A program made the position numbers and the translations under genes. Source: JAMBLL01 sp964387145 (GTDB taxonomy: Bacteria > Actinomycetota > Acidimicrobiia > Spongiisociales > UBA5794). Taken from it: DNA of 64,000 bases. Each line of letters starts with the position of its first letter. Positions within the stretch are counted from its first letter, which is position 1. Shown here in pieces: positions 17,195 through 25,034 of this stretch. The stretch is taken from the NCBI GenBank assembly GCA_964387145.1, contig CAYLVM010000001.1, forward strand, positions 55,321 through 119,320, written 5' to 3'. The notes below the pieces were generated by a model that was not told where the DNA came from, did not search any database, and was given only the letters and a program-made list of their open reading frames with translations.

Positions 17195-18341
17195 GGGCAG
17201 TTCCAACGATCGTAGCGAACCGATCGAAGAGGATCGATGCGTCGTTCGGGCCGGGGGCAGCCTCAGGGTGGTACTGCACCGAGAAGGCCACGACATCGCG
17301 ACATGCCAGGCCTTCGTTCGTTCCGTCGTTGAGGTTCTGATGTGTGCCGTCGACGACTCCGAATGCCGAATCGAGACTGCGAGGAACGGTGTCGGACGTT
17401 GCCAGGGTTCCCGTGGGTGGCGGTTCAGTTCCCGCAAGGGACCAGAGATCAACGGCGAATCCGTGGTTCTGTGACGTGATGTCTATGGTCCCGCTCTCGA
17501 GCGAGCGCACCGGATGGTTCCCGCCATGATGTCCGAACGGCAACTTGTAGGTTCGGGCACCGAGCGCCAGGGCGAGGAGCTGGTGCCCGAGACAGATGCC
17601 GAACAGGGGAACTCTCCCGAGAATCTCGCGAACTGCACCGATCGGGCCCGAAAGTGGCTCCGGGTCTCCCGGACCGTTGGAAAGGAAGACGCCGTCGGGA
17701 TCCAGGGCCATGACGTCGGTGGCCGACGTCCCTGAAGGCACGACGGTGACCGCCAGTCCACGGTCGGTCAAGGCGTTGACGATGGCGCGCTTGATCCCGA
17801 AGTCGTACGCGACCACGTGGCCCAGTTCCGTCCCCTTGGCCGGGCGGTGATAGGCGTGATCGGTTGTGACGCCACTGACGAGGTCGGTGCCCAGTAGCGG
17901 CGGGGTGGATGCGGCGATGTCTCGTAGCTCCGAGACATCGACGTCGGTACCCATCGCTACCGGCATCGCCCCGAACTGCCTGATGCGACGCGTCAGACGA
18001 CGGGTGTCGATGCCCGATACGGCAACGACGTCGTTGGCGATCAGGTAGTCGCTGAGGTTCCCCTGTGATCGCCACGACGATGCCGGTGAGATCGAGCGCA
18101 TCACGACACCGCGGGCATGGATTCGATCGGCCTGGTCGTCTTGGTCTGTGACACCGTAGTTGCCGACGTGAGGAACCGTGAACGTGATGACCTGGCCGGC
18201 GTATGAGGGGTCGGTGATGATCTCCTGGTACCCAGACATGGAGGTGTTGAAGACGATCTCGCCCGTGGCGACACCTTCGGCGCCAACGGCGATGCCGTTG
18301 AGTACCGTGCCGTCGGCGAGTGCGACGACGGCGGGATTCAC
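17187..18341 (-). CDS. carA: Carbamoyl-phosphate synthase small subunit
   Basis: Glutaminase subunit that feeds ammonia to CarB. 384 residues: the N-terminal small-subunit domain (GEIVFNTSMSGYQEIITDPSYAGQ) and a C-terminal class I amidotransferase with the nucleophile in GICLGHQLLALALGA and the His-Glu pair in QYHPEAAPGP. The GTG start overlaps the pyrC stop by 4 bp (GTGA). Confidence 0.96.
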   Translation of the reverse strand: MNPAVVALADGTVLNGIAVGAEGVATGEIVFNTSMSGYQEIITDPSYAGQVITFTVPHVGNYGVTDQDDQADRIHARGVVMRSISPASSWRSQGNLSDYLIANDVVAVSGIDTRRLTRRIRQFGAMPVAMGTDVDVSELRDIAASTPPLLGTDLVSGVTTDHAYHRPAKGTELGHVVAYDFGIKRAIVNALTDRGLAVTVVPSGTSATDVMALDPDGVFLSNGPGDPEPLSGPIGAVREILGRVPLFGICLGHQLLALALGARTYKLPFGHHGGNHPVRSLESGTIDITSQNHGFAVDLWSLAGTEPPPTGTLATSDTVPRSLDSAFGVVDGTHQNLNDGTNEGLACRDVVAFSVQYHPEAAPGPNDASILFDRFATIVGTARA

Positions 18342-19597
18342 GAACCTGCCTCGTAGGTGATCCTCCCCGACAGGATCGTCGTGCGCACTCTCCCTGTCCG
18401 CTGCGTCCCGAGATACGGCGTGTTCCTCGATCTGGATCGCGTCGTTTCCGGCGTCCAGGCAGCAACCGGGTCGAAGACGACGAGATGGGCGGGTTGGTCT
18501 ACCGCCACCGCAAGACCGTGGGCGGGGATCTGCCCGATACTCGCCGGTGTGATCGAGAGCGCTTCGAAGAACCGTGACACGTCGTCACCGATGGTCTCGA
18601 CGGCTACCGATGCCGCCCATTCGAGTCCGGTCACGCCGTTGGGCGCATGCTCGAACGGCACTTCCTTCTCTCTCGCTGCGTGCGGTGCATGATCTGTGGC
18701 AACGATGTCGATGATTCCGCTGCGTAGCGCCTCAGCCAGAGCGTCACGATCATGCTTGGTGCGAAGCGGTGGCATCATCTTGAAGTCCGGATCGGTCGTC
18801 TCGACGTCTGTGTGATCGAAGGTCAGGTGATGCGGCGTGACCTCACACGTGACTGCAAGTCCATCCTCCTTGGCGGCGGCGATCAACTCGACACCTTTCG
18901 CCGTCGAGACGTGCTGGACGTGATAGCGCACGCCTGTGAGGCGGACGAGTGCCAGATCCCTCGCAATAACGATCTCTTCTGCCTCCGACGGGATCCCGTA
19001 CATCCCGAGCCGTGACGATACGGCACCTTCATGCATGAATCCGTGGGCGCTGAGCGTCGAGTCCATGGCGTGCTGGGCAACGACACCTCCAAGGTTGGCG
19101 ATGTAGTCCATGGCCAGGCGCAGAACCGCGGCGTCGTCGACCGAGGTCCCGTCGTCTGTGAAGATCCGAACGCCCGCCTCCCACAACTCGTCGATGTGTG
19201 CCATGCGCTCGCCGAGGCGCCCCATCGTGATCGCACCTGCAGGGAAGACGTCTGTGTACCCCACACGACGTGCCCGTTCCGAGACGTAGAACGCGATCTG
19301 TGCATTGTCGATTGCAGGAACGGTGTTCGGCATGGCTACGACGGCCGTGTAGCCACCGGCGGCCGCGGCGGCCGTACCCGTCGCGATGTCCTCCTTCCAC
19401 TCCTCGCCTGGATCTCGCAGATGTGTGTGGAGGTCGACGAGGCCGGGACCGACCCAGGCGCCGGAGGCATCGATCATCTGGGATCCTTCGAGGGCGTCGC
19501 CCAGTGCAACGACGGAACCATCTGCAATGCCAACGTCGGTCTGTTCGATACCCGTACGTGTGAGGACGGATCCTCCAGAAATCACGATGTCAAACAT
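18338..19597 (-). CDS. pyrC: Dihydroorotase
   Basis: Cyclises carbamoyl-aspartate to dihydroorotate; zinc metalloenzyme of the amidohydrolase superfamily. The metal site HTHLRDPGEEWKED and the C-terminal IVATDHAPHAAREKEVPFE mark the long (class I) form. 419 residues from an ATG preceded at 8 nt by GGGAGG; a GTG 9 bp upstream is less well placed. It overlaps pyrB by 8 bp. Confidence 0.96.
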   Translation of the reverse strand: MFDIVISGGSVLTRTGIEQTDVGIADGSVVALGDALEGSQMIDASGAWVGPGLVDLHTHLRDPGEEWKEDIATGTAAAAAGGYTAVVAMPNTVPAIDNAQIAFYVSERARRVGYTDVFPAGAITMGRLGERMAHIDELWEAGVRIFTDDGTSVDDAAVLRLAMDYIANLGGVVAQHAMDSTLSAHGFMHEGAVSSRLGMYGIPSEAEEIVIARDLALVRLTGVRYHVQHVSTAKGVELIAAAKEDGLAVTCEVTPHHLTFDHTDVETTDPDFKMMPPLRTKHDRDALAEALRSGIIDIVATDHAPHAAREKEVPFEHAPNGVTGLEWAASVAVETIGDDVSRFFEALSITPASIGQIPAHGLAVAVDQPAHLVVFDPVAAWTPETTRSRSRNTPYLGTQRTGRVRTTILSGRITYEAGS

Positions 19598-20507
19598 CGG
19601 AGTCACCTCCCAAGAGTGAAAAGAGCACGGCCATGCGGGCCGCCACGCCGTTGGTCACTTGTTGCAGAACGAGGGCACGCTCGTCGTCGGCGACGTCGTG
19701 ACCGATCTCGACACCTCTGTTCATCGGGCCGGGATGCAGGACGATGGCGTCGGGTTTCAACCGGGCGAAGCGTTCGCTCGTCATCCCGTACCGCTTCGTG
19801 TACTCAGGGAGTGATGGGAATACAGAGCCTCCTCCACGCTCGGTCTGGACACGAAGGAGGTACACGACGTCCATCGCTTCCATCACCGCGTCGAGGTCCG
19901 TAGTGGTCTCTGCGGGCCACCCCGTCGTGTCCACGGGGAGGAGTGTCGGCGGTGCGACGAGAGTGACATTCGCGCCGAGCGTCGCCATCGCGAACATGTC
20001 CGAGCGTGCAACACGTGAGTGTTTGATGTCCCCCACGATTGCTATGTCGAGCCCATCGAGGGATCCGAAGCGTTGCTTGATCGTCAGACAATCCAGCAGT
20101 GCCTGGGTCGGGTGCTGATGAGCGCCATCGCCGCCGTTGACGATCGGGATGTCAAGCCACTCGGCCAGGCGCCACGGCGTCCCCGTCGCACCGTGTCGCA
20201 CGACCATGAGGTCGACACCCATGGCGTGTACGGTGAGTGCGGTGTCTTTGAGCGACTCGCCCTTCGACAGCGAGGAAGTCCCAGGCGAGAACGACATCGT
20301 GTCTGCGGAGAGAGCCTTGGCTGCCTTCTCGAAAGACATCCTCGTACGCGTCGATGGTTCGAAGAACATCGTTGCCACCGTCTTTCCCCTCAGCGCCGGC
20401 ACCTTGGGGATGGGTCGGGTGAGGACTTCGGCGAACTCATCGGCGTCGGAGATCAGATTCTCGAGCGTCTCCCGCTCGAGGCCTTCGGTCGTGAGGAGAT
20501 GCTTCAC
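19590..20507 (-). CDS. pyrB: Aspartate carbamoyltransferase catalytic chain
   Basis: Committed step of pyrimidine synthesis. 305 residues; carbamoyl-phosphate site FFEPSTRTRMSFEKA, HQHPTQALLDCLT, and VYLLRVQTERG near the aspartate site. No regulatory pyrI is present, as expected for an Actinomycetota trimer. The GTG start has AGGAGG 8-9 nt upstream and overlaps the pyrR stop by 4 bp (GTGA). Confidence 0.96.
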   Translation of the reverse strand: MKHLLTTEGLERETLENLISDADEFAEVLTRPIPKVPALRGKTVATMFFEPSTRTRMSFEKAAKALSADTMSFSPGTSSLSKGESLKDTALTVHAMGVDLMVVRHGATGTPWRLAEWLDIPIVNGGDGAHQHPTQALLDCLTIKQRFGSLDGLDIAIVGDIKHSRVARSDMFAMATLGANVTLVAPPTLLPVDTTGWPAETTTDLDAVMEAMDVVYLLRVQTERGGGSVFPSLPEYTKRYGMTSERFARLKPDAIVLHPGPMNRGVEIGHDVADDERALVLQQVTNGVAARMAVLFSLLGGDSDV

Positions 20508-21037
20508 GATGTCGCCTCCTTGCCGATCCAGACCCCGTTGTCACCGTCGATCTCAGAGAAACGGACGGAGACGTGTTCTTCGAGAGATGTCGGGATGTTC
20601 TTGCCGACGTAGTCGGCCCGTATGGGGAGTTCGCGGTGGCCCCGATCGACGATGACCGCCAGTTGGACTGCCGATGGACGGCCGAGGTCGGCGAGCGCGT
20701 CGAGCGCGGCGCGAATGGTACGGCCGGTGAAAAGGACGTCGTCTGCAAGCACGACCGTCTTGCCGTCGAGATCCTCGGGGATGTCTGTCGGACCGATACG
20801 GGTTCTGGGTCGTGTGTCGATGTCGTCGCGGTACATGCCGATGTCGAGGGAACCGGCGATCACTGCCTTGTCTTCGATCTCGCCAAGAGCCGTCGCGAGG
20901 CGTTCGGCAAAGGGCCTGCCTCTCGTCGGGATACCGAGGAGGACCGTTCCTTCGAGACCGTGGTTGCGTTCGACGATCTCGTGTGCGATCCGCCGTGTCA
21001 CTCGCGTGAGATCATCCCCATCCATCACCTGCCGCAT
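20504..21037 (-). CDS. pyrR: PyrR: pyr-operon RNA-binding regulator / uracil phosphoribosyltransferase
   Basis: Binds UMP and the pyr leader RNA to repress the operon, and has weak UPRTase activity. 177 residues, with the PRPP loop VVLADDVLFTGRTIRAAL, GIPTRGRPFAERL, and the basic IVDRGHRELPIRADYVGKN segment typical of the family. The ATG has AAAGGA 7 nt upstream; longer in-frame sequence is leader RNA. A 29-codon leader ORF ends 13 nt inside this gene. First gene of the operon. Confidence 0.95.
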   Translation of the reverse strand: MRQVMDGDDLTRVTRRIAHEIVERNHGLEGTVLLGIPTRGRPFAERLATALGEIEDKAVIAGSLDIGMYRDDIDTRPRTRIGPTDIPEDLDGKTVVLADDVLFTGRTIRAALDALADLGRPSAVQLAVIVDRGHRELPIRADYVGKNIPTSLEEHVSVRFSEIDGDNGVWIGKEATS

Positions 21038-21114
21038 GAAGGGTCCTTTGCTGTCGTTGGTACAGAAACAGAAAAGCCGCACATCGAGATGTGCGGCAGC
21101 CGGCGTGTGCTCAT
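21025..21114 (-). CDS. Putative pyr leader peptide (29 codons)
   Basis: An ATG with GAGAAGGA exactly 6 nt upstream opens a 29-codon frame (begins MSTRRLPHIS, ends DPSCGR) that runs through the intrinsic terminator hairpin and stops 13 nt inside pyrR, in another frame. Its Shine-Dalgarno is the 3' arm of the PyrR-binding loop. The peptide itself shows no pyrimidine-related codon bias, so translation rather than the product is probably what matters. This is inference from the layout. Confidence 0.55.
   Translation of the reverse strand: MSTRRLPHISMCGFSVSVPTTAKDPSCGR
21063..21097 (-). terminator. Intrinsic terminator / attenuator in the pyr leader
   Basis: On the minus strand a perfect 9-bp stem GCCGCACAT/ATGTGCGGC with a 4-nt loop is followed by TTTTCTGTTTCTG, a good T-rich tail. 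It lies between the PyrR-binding loop and pyrR. Confidence 0.85.
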
Positions 21115-21119
21115 GTTCG

Positions 21120-21154
21120 TTCCTTCTCGGCCTCACGGGACCGGGTTAAAGGGT
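21120..21154 (-). promoter_or_regulatory. PyrR-binding loop of the pyr leader RNA
   Basis: The minus strand reads GGTCCCGTGAGGCC, matching the PyrR consensus ARUCCNGNGAGGYU at nearly every position. It is flanked by CGG/CCG and by CCTT/AAGG arms separated by an internal bulge, the standard shape. The 3' AAGG arm is part of GAGAAGGA, the ribosome-binding site of the leader ORF. Confidence 0.88.
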
Positions 21155-21207
21155 GCTTGTTGGAGCCACTGTAGTACCGGGATCAGCGAATGGGCAGCGG
21201 TCGCTGA

Positions 21208-21290
21208 GTTGACAGTTCACAGTCGGAAAGCCTGGCCGTTTCTGGGTGCTTGCGCTTCGCCGGCAAACGGTAAACGGAGAACGGAGAACG
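21208..21290. repeat. Heptameric tandem repeats upstream of the pyr leader
   Basis: Two short arrays in the same gap: GTTGACA-GTTCACA-GTCGGAA at 21208-21228 and CGGCAAA-CGGTAAA-CGGAGAA-CGGAGAA at 21261-21288. Both have a 7-bp period like the array at 3035. The gap between nusB and the pyr leader holds no other recognisable feature; I could not place the pyr promoter with confidence. Confidence 0.75.
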
Positions 21291-21298
21291 ACTGCTCC

Positions 21299-21700
21299 TT
21301 ATCCGCTGGTCTTCTCGGTGTCTGATCGTCCCGGTTCTTCCTTCGCAACGGCGACCGCTGAAAGGATGCCGTTGACGAACGCGCCACTCTTTGCGGTCGA
21401 GAACTCTTTGGCGAGTTCCACGCATTCATCGATGACGACGCCGAGCGGCACGTCGGTGAAGAGCAGCTCGAAGGTGCCAAGGCGCAAGATGTTCCGATCG
21501 ACTGCAGGCATGCGCTCGAGGCGCCATCTCGTGGAGGCGGCGCCTATCGCTGCGTCGATGACCTCTTTGTTCAGCCAGGCACCTTCTGCAAGTGATGCAG
21601 CCCTCGCCGAGACCTTCGTGATGTCAATGGCATCCATCGATCTGGCGTCGGCGGCGTAGAGCGCCCCAAGCGCGCCAATCCTCGCTGCGTCGGCCGTCAT
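21299..21700 (-). CDS. nusB: Transcription antitermination factor NusB
   Basis: Binds boxA with NusE during rRNA antitermination. All-helical protein of 133 residues; the conserved RMPAVDRNILRLGTFELL and PLGVVIDECVELAKEFS segments and the C-terminal AFVNGILSAV are clear. The N-terminus is slightly reduced (starts MTADAARIGALGALY). It overlaps efp by 4 bp (ATGA), the usual efp-nusB order. Confidence 0.93.
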   Translation of the reverse strand: MTADAARIGALGALYAADARSMDAIDITKVSARAASLAEGAWLNKEVIDAAIGAASTRWRLERMPAVDRNILRLGTFELLFTDVPLGVVIDECVELAKEFSTAKSGAFVNGILSAVAVAKEEPGRSDTEKTSG

Positions 21701-22257
21701 GTCACGCGCGTGATGTAACCGCCGGTGCGCGTGTCCACCTTCACGACATCACCCTGCTCGACGAAGAGCGGCGCCTGGATCACACGGCCGGTCGAGAGCG
21801 TGACAGGTTTCGTCGCACCCGAGACGCGGTCTCCTTTGACTCCCGGTTCGGCGAAGGTGACCTCGAGCTCCACCGATGCCGGAAGCTCGATGTCGACGGG
21901 AGTTCCTTCGAACATGGCGATCTTGACGGTCATCCCGTCCGAGAGGAAGTCGGCGTTGTCGCCGACGAGGTCCCCCGACACGTTCATCTGCTCGTAGGTC
22001 TCGCCGTCCATGAAGTTGAAGCCCATGTCGTCCTTGTACAGGAACGTGTAGTCCCCGCGATCGATGCGTGCCTTCGGAAGGTTCTCACCGGCCCGAAACG
22101 TCTTGTCGAGAACGGCACCGGTGCGCACGTTCTTCAACTTCATGCGTACGAACGCCTTCCCTTTCCCCGGTTTCACGTGCTGGTGATCCACGACCGAGAA
22201 GAGGCCTTCTGGCAGGTTCAACGCCATGCCTGGCCGTACGTCGTTGGTAGAGATCAT
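21697..22257 (-). CDS. efp: Elongation factor P
   Basis: Relieves ribosome stalling at polyproline. 186 residues in three beta-barrel domains: KOW-like N-terminus with tip loop HVKPGKGKAFVRMKLKN (the tip Lys is the modification position in other bacteria), and the C-terminal OB domain with the family signature near GDRVSGATKPVTLSTG. AGGAGG lies 9 nt before the ATG. No epmA/epmB-type modification gene is nearby. Confidence 0.96.
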   Translation of the reverse strand: MISTNDVRPGMALNLPEGLFSVVDHQHVKPGKGKAFVRMKLKNVRTGAVLDKTFRAGENLPKARIDRGDYTFLYKDDMGFNFMDGETYEQMNVSGDLVGDNADFLSDGMTVKIAMFEGTPVDIELPASVELEVTFAEPGVKGDRVSGATKPVTLSTGRVIQAPLFVEQGDVVKVDTRTGGYITRVT

Positions 22258-22288
22258 GGCGGAGTCCTCCTGGGCGGGTTCGCGGCGT

Positions 22289-23335
22289 CTACACGAGGTC
22301 GATACCTGCGAGGGCGGCACGTACGGTAGCGTCGTTCGGGTGTATGAGCACAGGCGATCCGAACTCTTCGAGGAGCACCATCCGCAGGCCCTGCGAATCT
22401 CGTTTCTTGTCGAGCGCCATCATGGCTCTCACCGCCTCAGCGTCCGCCTCCGGGGCCGTCAGCGGGAGACCGATCCTCACGAGCACCTCCTGCTGACGGG
22501 TGACACCAGCGAAGCCGAGATGGTGGGCGGCGGCGTGACCGGCTGCGACCATCCCGATCGCGACTGCTTCTCCGTGGGGTCGTCCTGTGGTCGACTCGAT
22601 GGCGTGTCCCACGGTGTGGCCGTAGTTGAGGACCGCTCGAGAACCCCGTTCGGTGAAGTCTTCGTTCACGACTGCCACCTTGACCGCAACGGAGCGGTTG
22701 ACGATGTCCTCCAGGTCGGTGTCGATCCCGTCCGCCTCGAAGGCCGCGATGATCTCGGTGTCCGCGATGAACCCCGTCTTGATCGCTTCTGCTGCACCGA
22801 CGATCTTGTGCCGGCGTGGAAGGGCATCGATGGTATCGATGTCGACGATCACGGCTTCAGGATGTGAGAACACGCCGGCAAGGTTCTTCCCATCGACGTT
22901 CACAGCAGTCTTCCCACCGATAGCTGCATCGACCGCTGCGAGCAAAGTCGTTGCGACGTACATGGCGGACACGCCACGGAGGTAGGTCCCAGCAATGAAG
23001 CCGGTCACGTCGGTGAGCGCTCCCCCACCCACACCGATCACGATGTCGTCCCTGGTGAATTTGGCTCCGTTGAGGAAGCGGTAGACGTCTTCGACGATAC
23101 CGAGCTGTTTCGCCTCCTCACCGTCGGGCAGGGTGTATCCCGACACTTCGAACCCAGACCTGTGAAGGTCGTTCGCGTAGCGTTCGGCGAGGGCCACCGT
23201 CGATGGTTGGCAGAGGACGGCTACCCGGCGACCGGTACGCCGTGCAAGGAGCTCGGGGAGAACACTCGAGACGCCGTGGCCGACCAGGATCGTCGACACC
23301 GGCTCGTCACCTCTCCAGATCACGTGGCGACGCAT
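22289..23335 (-). CDS. aroB: 3-dehydroquinate synthase
   Basis: Second shikimate-pathway step: NAD- and metal-dependent cyclisation of DAHP. 348 residues with NAD-binding VGGGALTDVTGFIAGTYLRGV, the GGKTAVNVDGKNLAGVF segment, and the metal ligand stretch LNYGHTVGHAIE. Its start overlaps the aroK 3' end by 16 bp. The type II dehydroquinase gene that often follows in Actinomycetota is absent; efp comes next after 31 bp. Confidence 0.96.
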   Translation of the reverse strand: MRRHVIWRGDEPVSTILVGHGVSSVLPELLARRTGRRVAVLCQPSTVALAERYANDLHRSGFEVSGYTLPDGEEAKQLGIVEDVYRFLNGAKFTRDDIVIGVGGGALTDVTGFIAGTYLRGVSAMYVATTLLAAVDAAIGGKTAVNVDGKNLAGVFSHPEAVIVDIDTIDALPRRHKIVGAAEAIKTGFIADTEIIAAFEADGIDTDLEDIVNRSVAVKVAVVNEDFTERGSRAVLNYGHTVGHAIESTTGRPHGEAVAIGMVAAGHAAAHHLGFAGVTRQQEVLVRIGLPLTAPEADAEAVRAMMALDKKRDSQGLRMVLLEEFGSPVLIHPNDATVRAALAGIDLV

Positions 23336-23817
23336 CGGACGACCTCCCTTGCAACCTGGTCCGCATCTCGCGATGTGGTGTCGACGATGATGTCGGCAGC
23401 AGCGCTGTAGATCGCTTCGCGTTCGATCGCTATCCGCTCGAGGTCTTCCTCGCCACGTAGCAGCGGCCGATCCGTGGATTCCCCAGACAGCCGGGCGATG
23501 AGCGCGTCGGGTGGCGCGGTGAGGAGGACCGTTGTACCCGTCGCGCGCATGGTCGCGAGGTTATCCGGATCGAGGATGGCGCCCCCGCCGGTCGCGACGA
23601 CACTCGTCTGTCCTTCGGCGATCGTACCGATCATGGCGGCTTCGATCCGACGAAACGCCGCTTCGCCTTCATCGAACAGTTCGGTGATCGTCTTGCCGGT
23701 TTCGGCGACGATCCGCTGGTCGAGGTCGATGAATGGGACACGGATCGAAGCAGCGACACGCACGCCCACGGTGGTCTTGCCCGTCCCCATCATGCCGATC
23801 AACCAGACGTGCTTCAT
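23320..23817 (-). CDS. aroK: Shikimate kinase
   Basis: Phosphorylates shikimate at O3. 165 residues with Walker A GMMGTGKTTVG at residues 8-18, the shikimate-binding DLDQ (Asp-Leu-Asp) and FRRIE, ATGGGAIL, and the lid STDRPLL. The ATG shares one base with the aroC stop (TGATG). A longer open frame upstream is antisense-like sequence through aroC and is not used. Confidence 0.95.
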   Translation of the reverse strand: MKHVWLIGMMGTGKTTVGVRVAASIRVPFIDLDQRIVAETGKTITELFDEGEAAFRRIEAAMIGTIAEGQTSVVATGGGAILDPDNLATMRATGTTVLLTAPPDALIARLSGESTDRPLLRGEEDLERIAIEREAIYSAAADIIVDTTSRDADQVAREVVRCVAT

Positions 23818-24971
23818 CAGAACGACGCGAGGCGTGCCCGGTACGCAGCACAGTTCGTGGCGAGATCCCCTACGGTGTCGCCACCGAAGGATCTCGTCAC
23901 CTCGTTGGCGAGAACGTAGGCGACCATCTGTTCTGCGACGACACCTGCTGCAGGTACCGCACACACGTCGCTGCGCTCTCGGAACGCTTTCGCTTCCGCC
24001 CTGGTGGTCACGTCGACTGTATCGAGGGCACGCATGAGCGTCGCGATGGGCTTCATGTACGCGGTCACCCTCAGAACGTCCCCGGTCGTCATGCCGCCCT
24101 CGAGGCCTCCTGCGCGGTTCGTACGTCGAGCGTAGGCATCGTCGGTGCGGATGATCTCGTCGTGCGCCTGCGAGCCTCGAGCGCCCGCCTGAGCGAGTCC
24201 GTCCCCGATCTCGACGGCCTTGATGGCCTGGATCGACATGACCGCACCTGCAAGGAGCCCGTCGAGCTTCCTGTCCCAGTGCACGTGGCTCCCGAGACCG
24301 GGAGGCAGACCGTAGGAGAGGACCTCGATGGAGCCACCGAGCGTGTCGCGGTCCGCTTTTGCCGACTCGATCTCTGCGATCATCGCCGATTCCACTTCGG
24401 CGTCGAATACCCGGACCTGTGATGAATCGATCTGGGCAAGGTCCCCGGGAACCGGCAGATCGACTGCGCCCGGCACGGTCACCGAACCGATGGCGGTGAC
24501 GTGTGAGAAGACCTCGACACCTACTTCGCGGAGCAGCTGCTTGGAGAGGTAACCCACGATCGTGCGGGCAGCAGTCTCGCGTGCAGAGGCCCTCTCGAGG
24601 ATGTCGCGTGCATCGTGCGTGTCGTACTTCATCATCCCGACGAGGTCTGCATGCCCTGGCCGGGGGGTCGTTTCGACCTTCGTGGCAGCGCCGGGATGTG
24701 GCGACATCTCCTCTTGCCACCGCGGCCACTCCGTGTTGCGGATGAGTACGCTCACCGGTCCGCCGAGGGTCCTGGCGAAGCGAACTCCACCGAGGATCTC
24801 GACTTCGTCCTTTTCCAGCCGCATCCGGGGTCCCCGGCCGAAGCCGAGCCTGCGACGGGCAAGTTCGGCCGAGATACCGTCGGAGGAGACGGCCAGGCCC
24901 GACGGGAGGCCTTCAACGGTCGCCACGAGGCCTGGGCCGTGGGACTCTCCCGATGTGATGAAGCGCAGCAT
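23817..24971 (-). CDS. aroC: Chorismate synthase
   Basis: Converts EPSP to chorismate using reduced FMN. 384 residues. Signatures: GESHGPGLVATVEGLP at the N-terminus, RRRLGFGRGPRM, RASARETAARTIVG, and GGLEGGMTTGD. The ATG gives the canonical MLRFITSGESHG start; there is no Shine-Dalgarno, but TAGCCT lies 8 nt upstream. It leads the aroC-aroK-aroB segment and is divergent from a methyltransferase gene 63 bp away. Confidence 0.96.
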   Translation of the reverse strand: MLRFITSGESHGPGLVATVEGLPSGLAVSSDGISAELARRRLGFGRGPRMRLEKDEVEILGGVRFARTLGGPVSVLIRNTEWPRWQEEMSPHPGAATKVETTPRPGHADLVGMMKYDTHDARDILERASARETAARTIVGYLSKQLLREVGVEVFSHVTAIGSVTVPGAVDLPVPGDLAQIDSSQVRVFDAEVESAMIAEIESAKADRDTLGGSIEVLSYGLPPGLGSHVHWDRKLDGLLAGAVMSIQAIKAVEIGDGLAQAGARGSQAHDEIIRTDDAYARRTNRAGGLEGGMTTGDVLRVTAYMKPIATLMRALDTVDVTTRAEAKAFRERSDVCAVPAAGVVAEQMVAYVLANEVTRSFGGDTVGDLATNCAAYRARLASF

Positions 24972-24985
24972 GAACCGACAGGCTA
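24972..24985 (-). promoter_or_regulatory. Putative -10 element for leaderless aroC
   Basis: TAGCCT on the minus strand ends 8 nt before the aroC ATG, back to back with the plus-strand promoter of the divergent methyltransferase gene. Confidence 0.45.
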
Positions 24986-25022
24986 GTGCGGTGGGTGCCG
25001 TCCGCCGCTTCGACCCGGCAGC

Positions 25023-25034
25023 TAGATTCATCAC
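25023..25034 (+). promoter_or_regulatory. Putative -10 element for leaderless methyltransferase gene
   Basis: TAGATT followed by 6 nt and the ATG; no ribosome-binding site. No convincing -35. Confidence 0.5.

Noticed and set aside
23320..24729. 469-codon frame as a fused two-domain shikimate kinase
   Set aside because: The N-terminal 300 codons are an alternative frame through aroC; shikimate kinase starts at the ATG at 23817 with the usual length.
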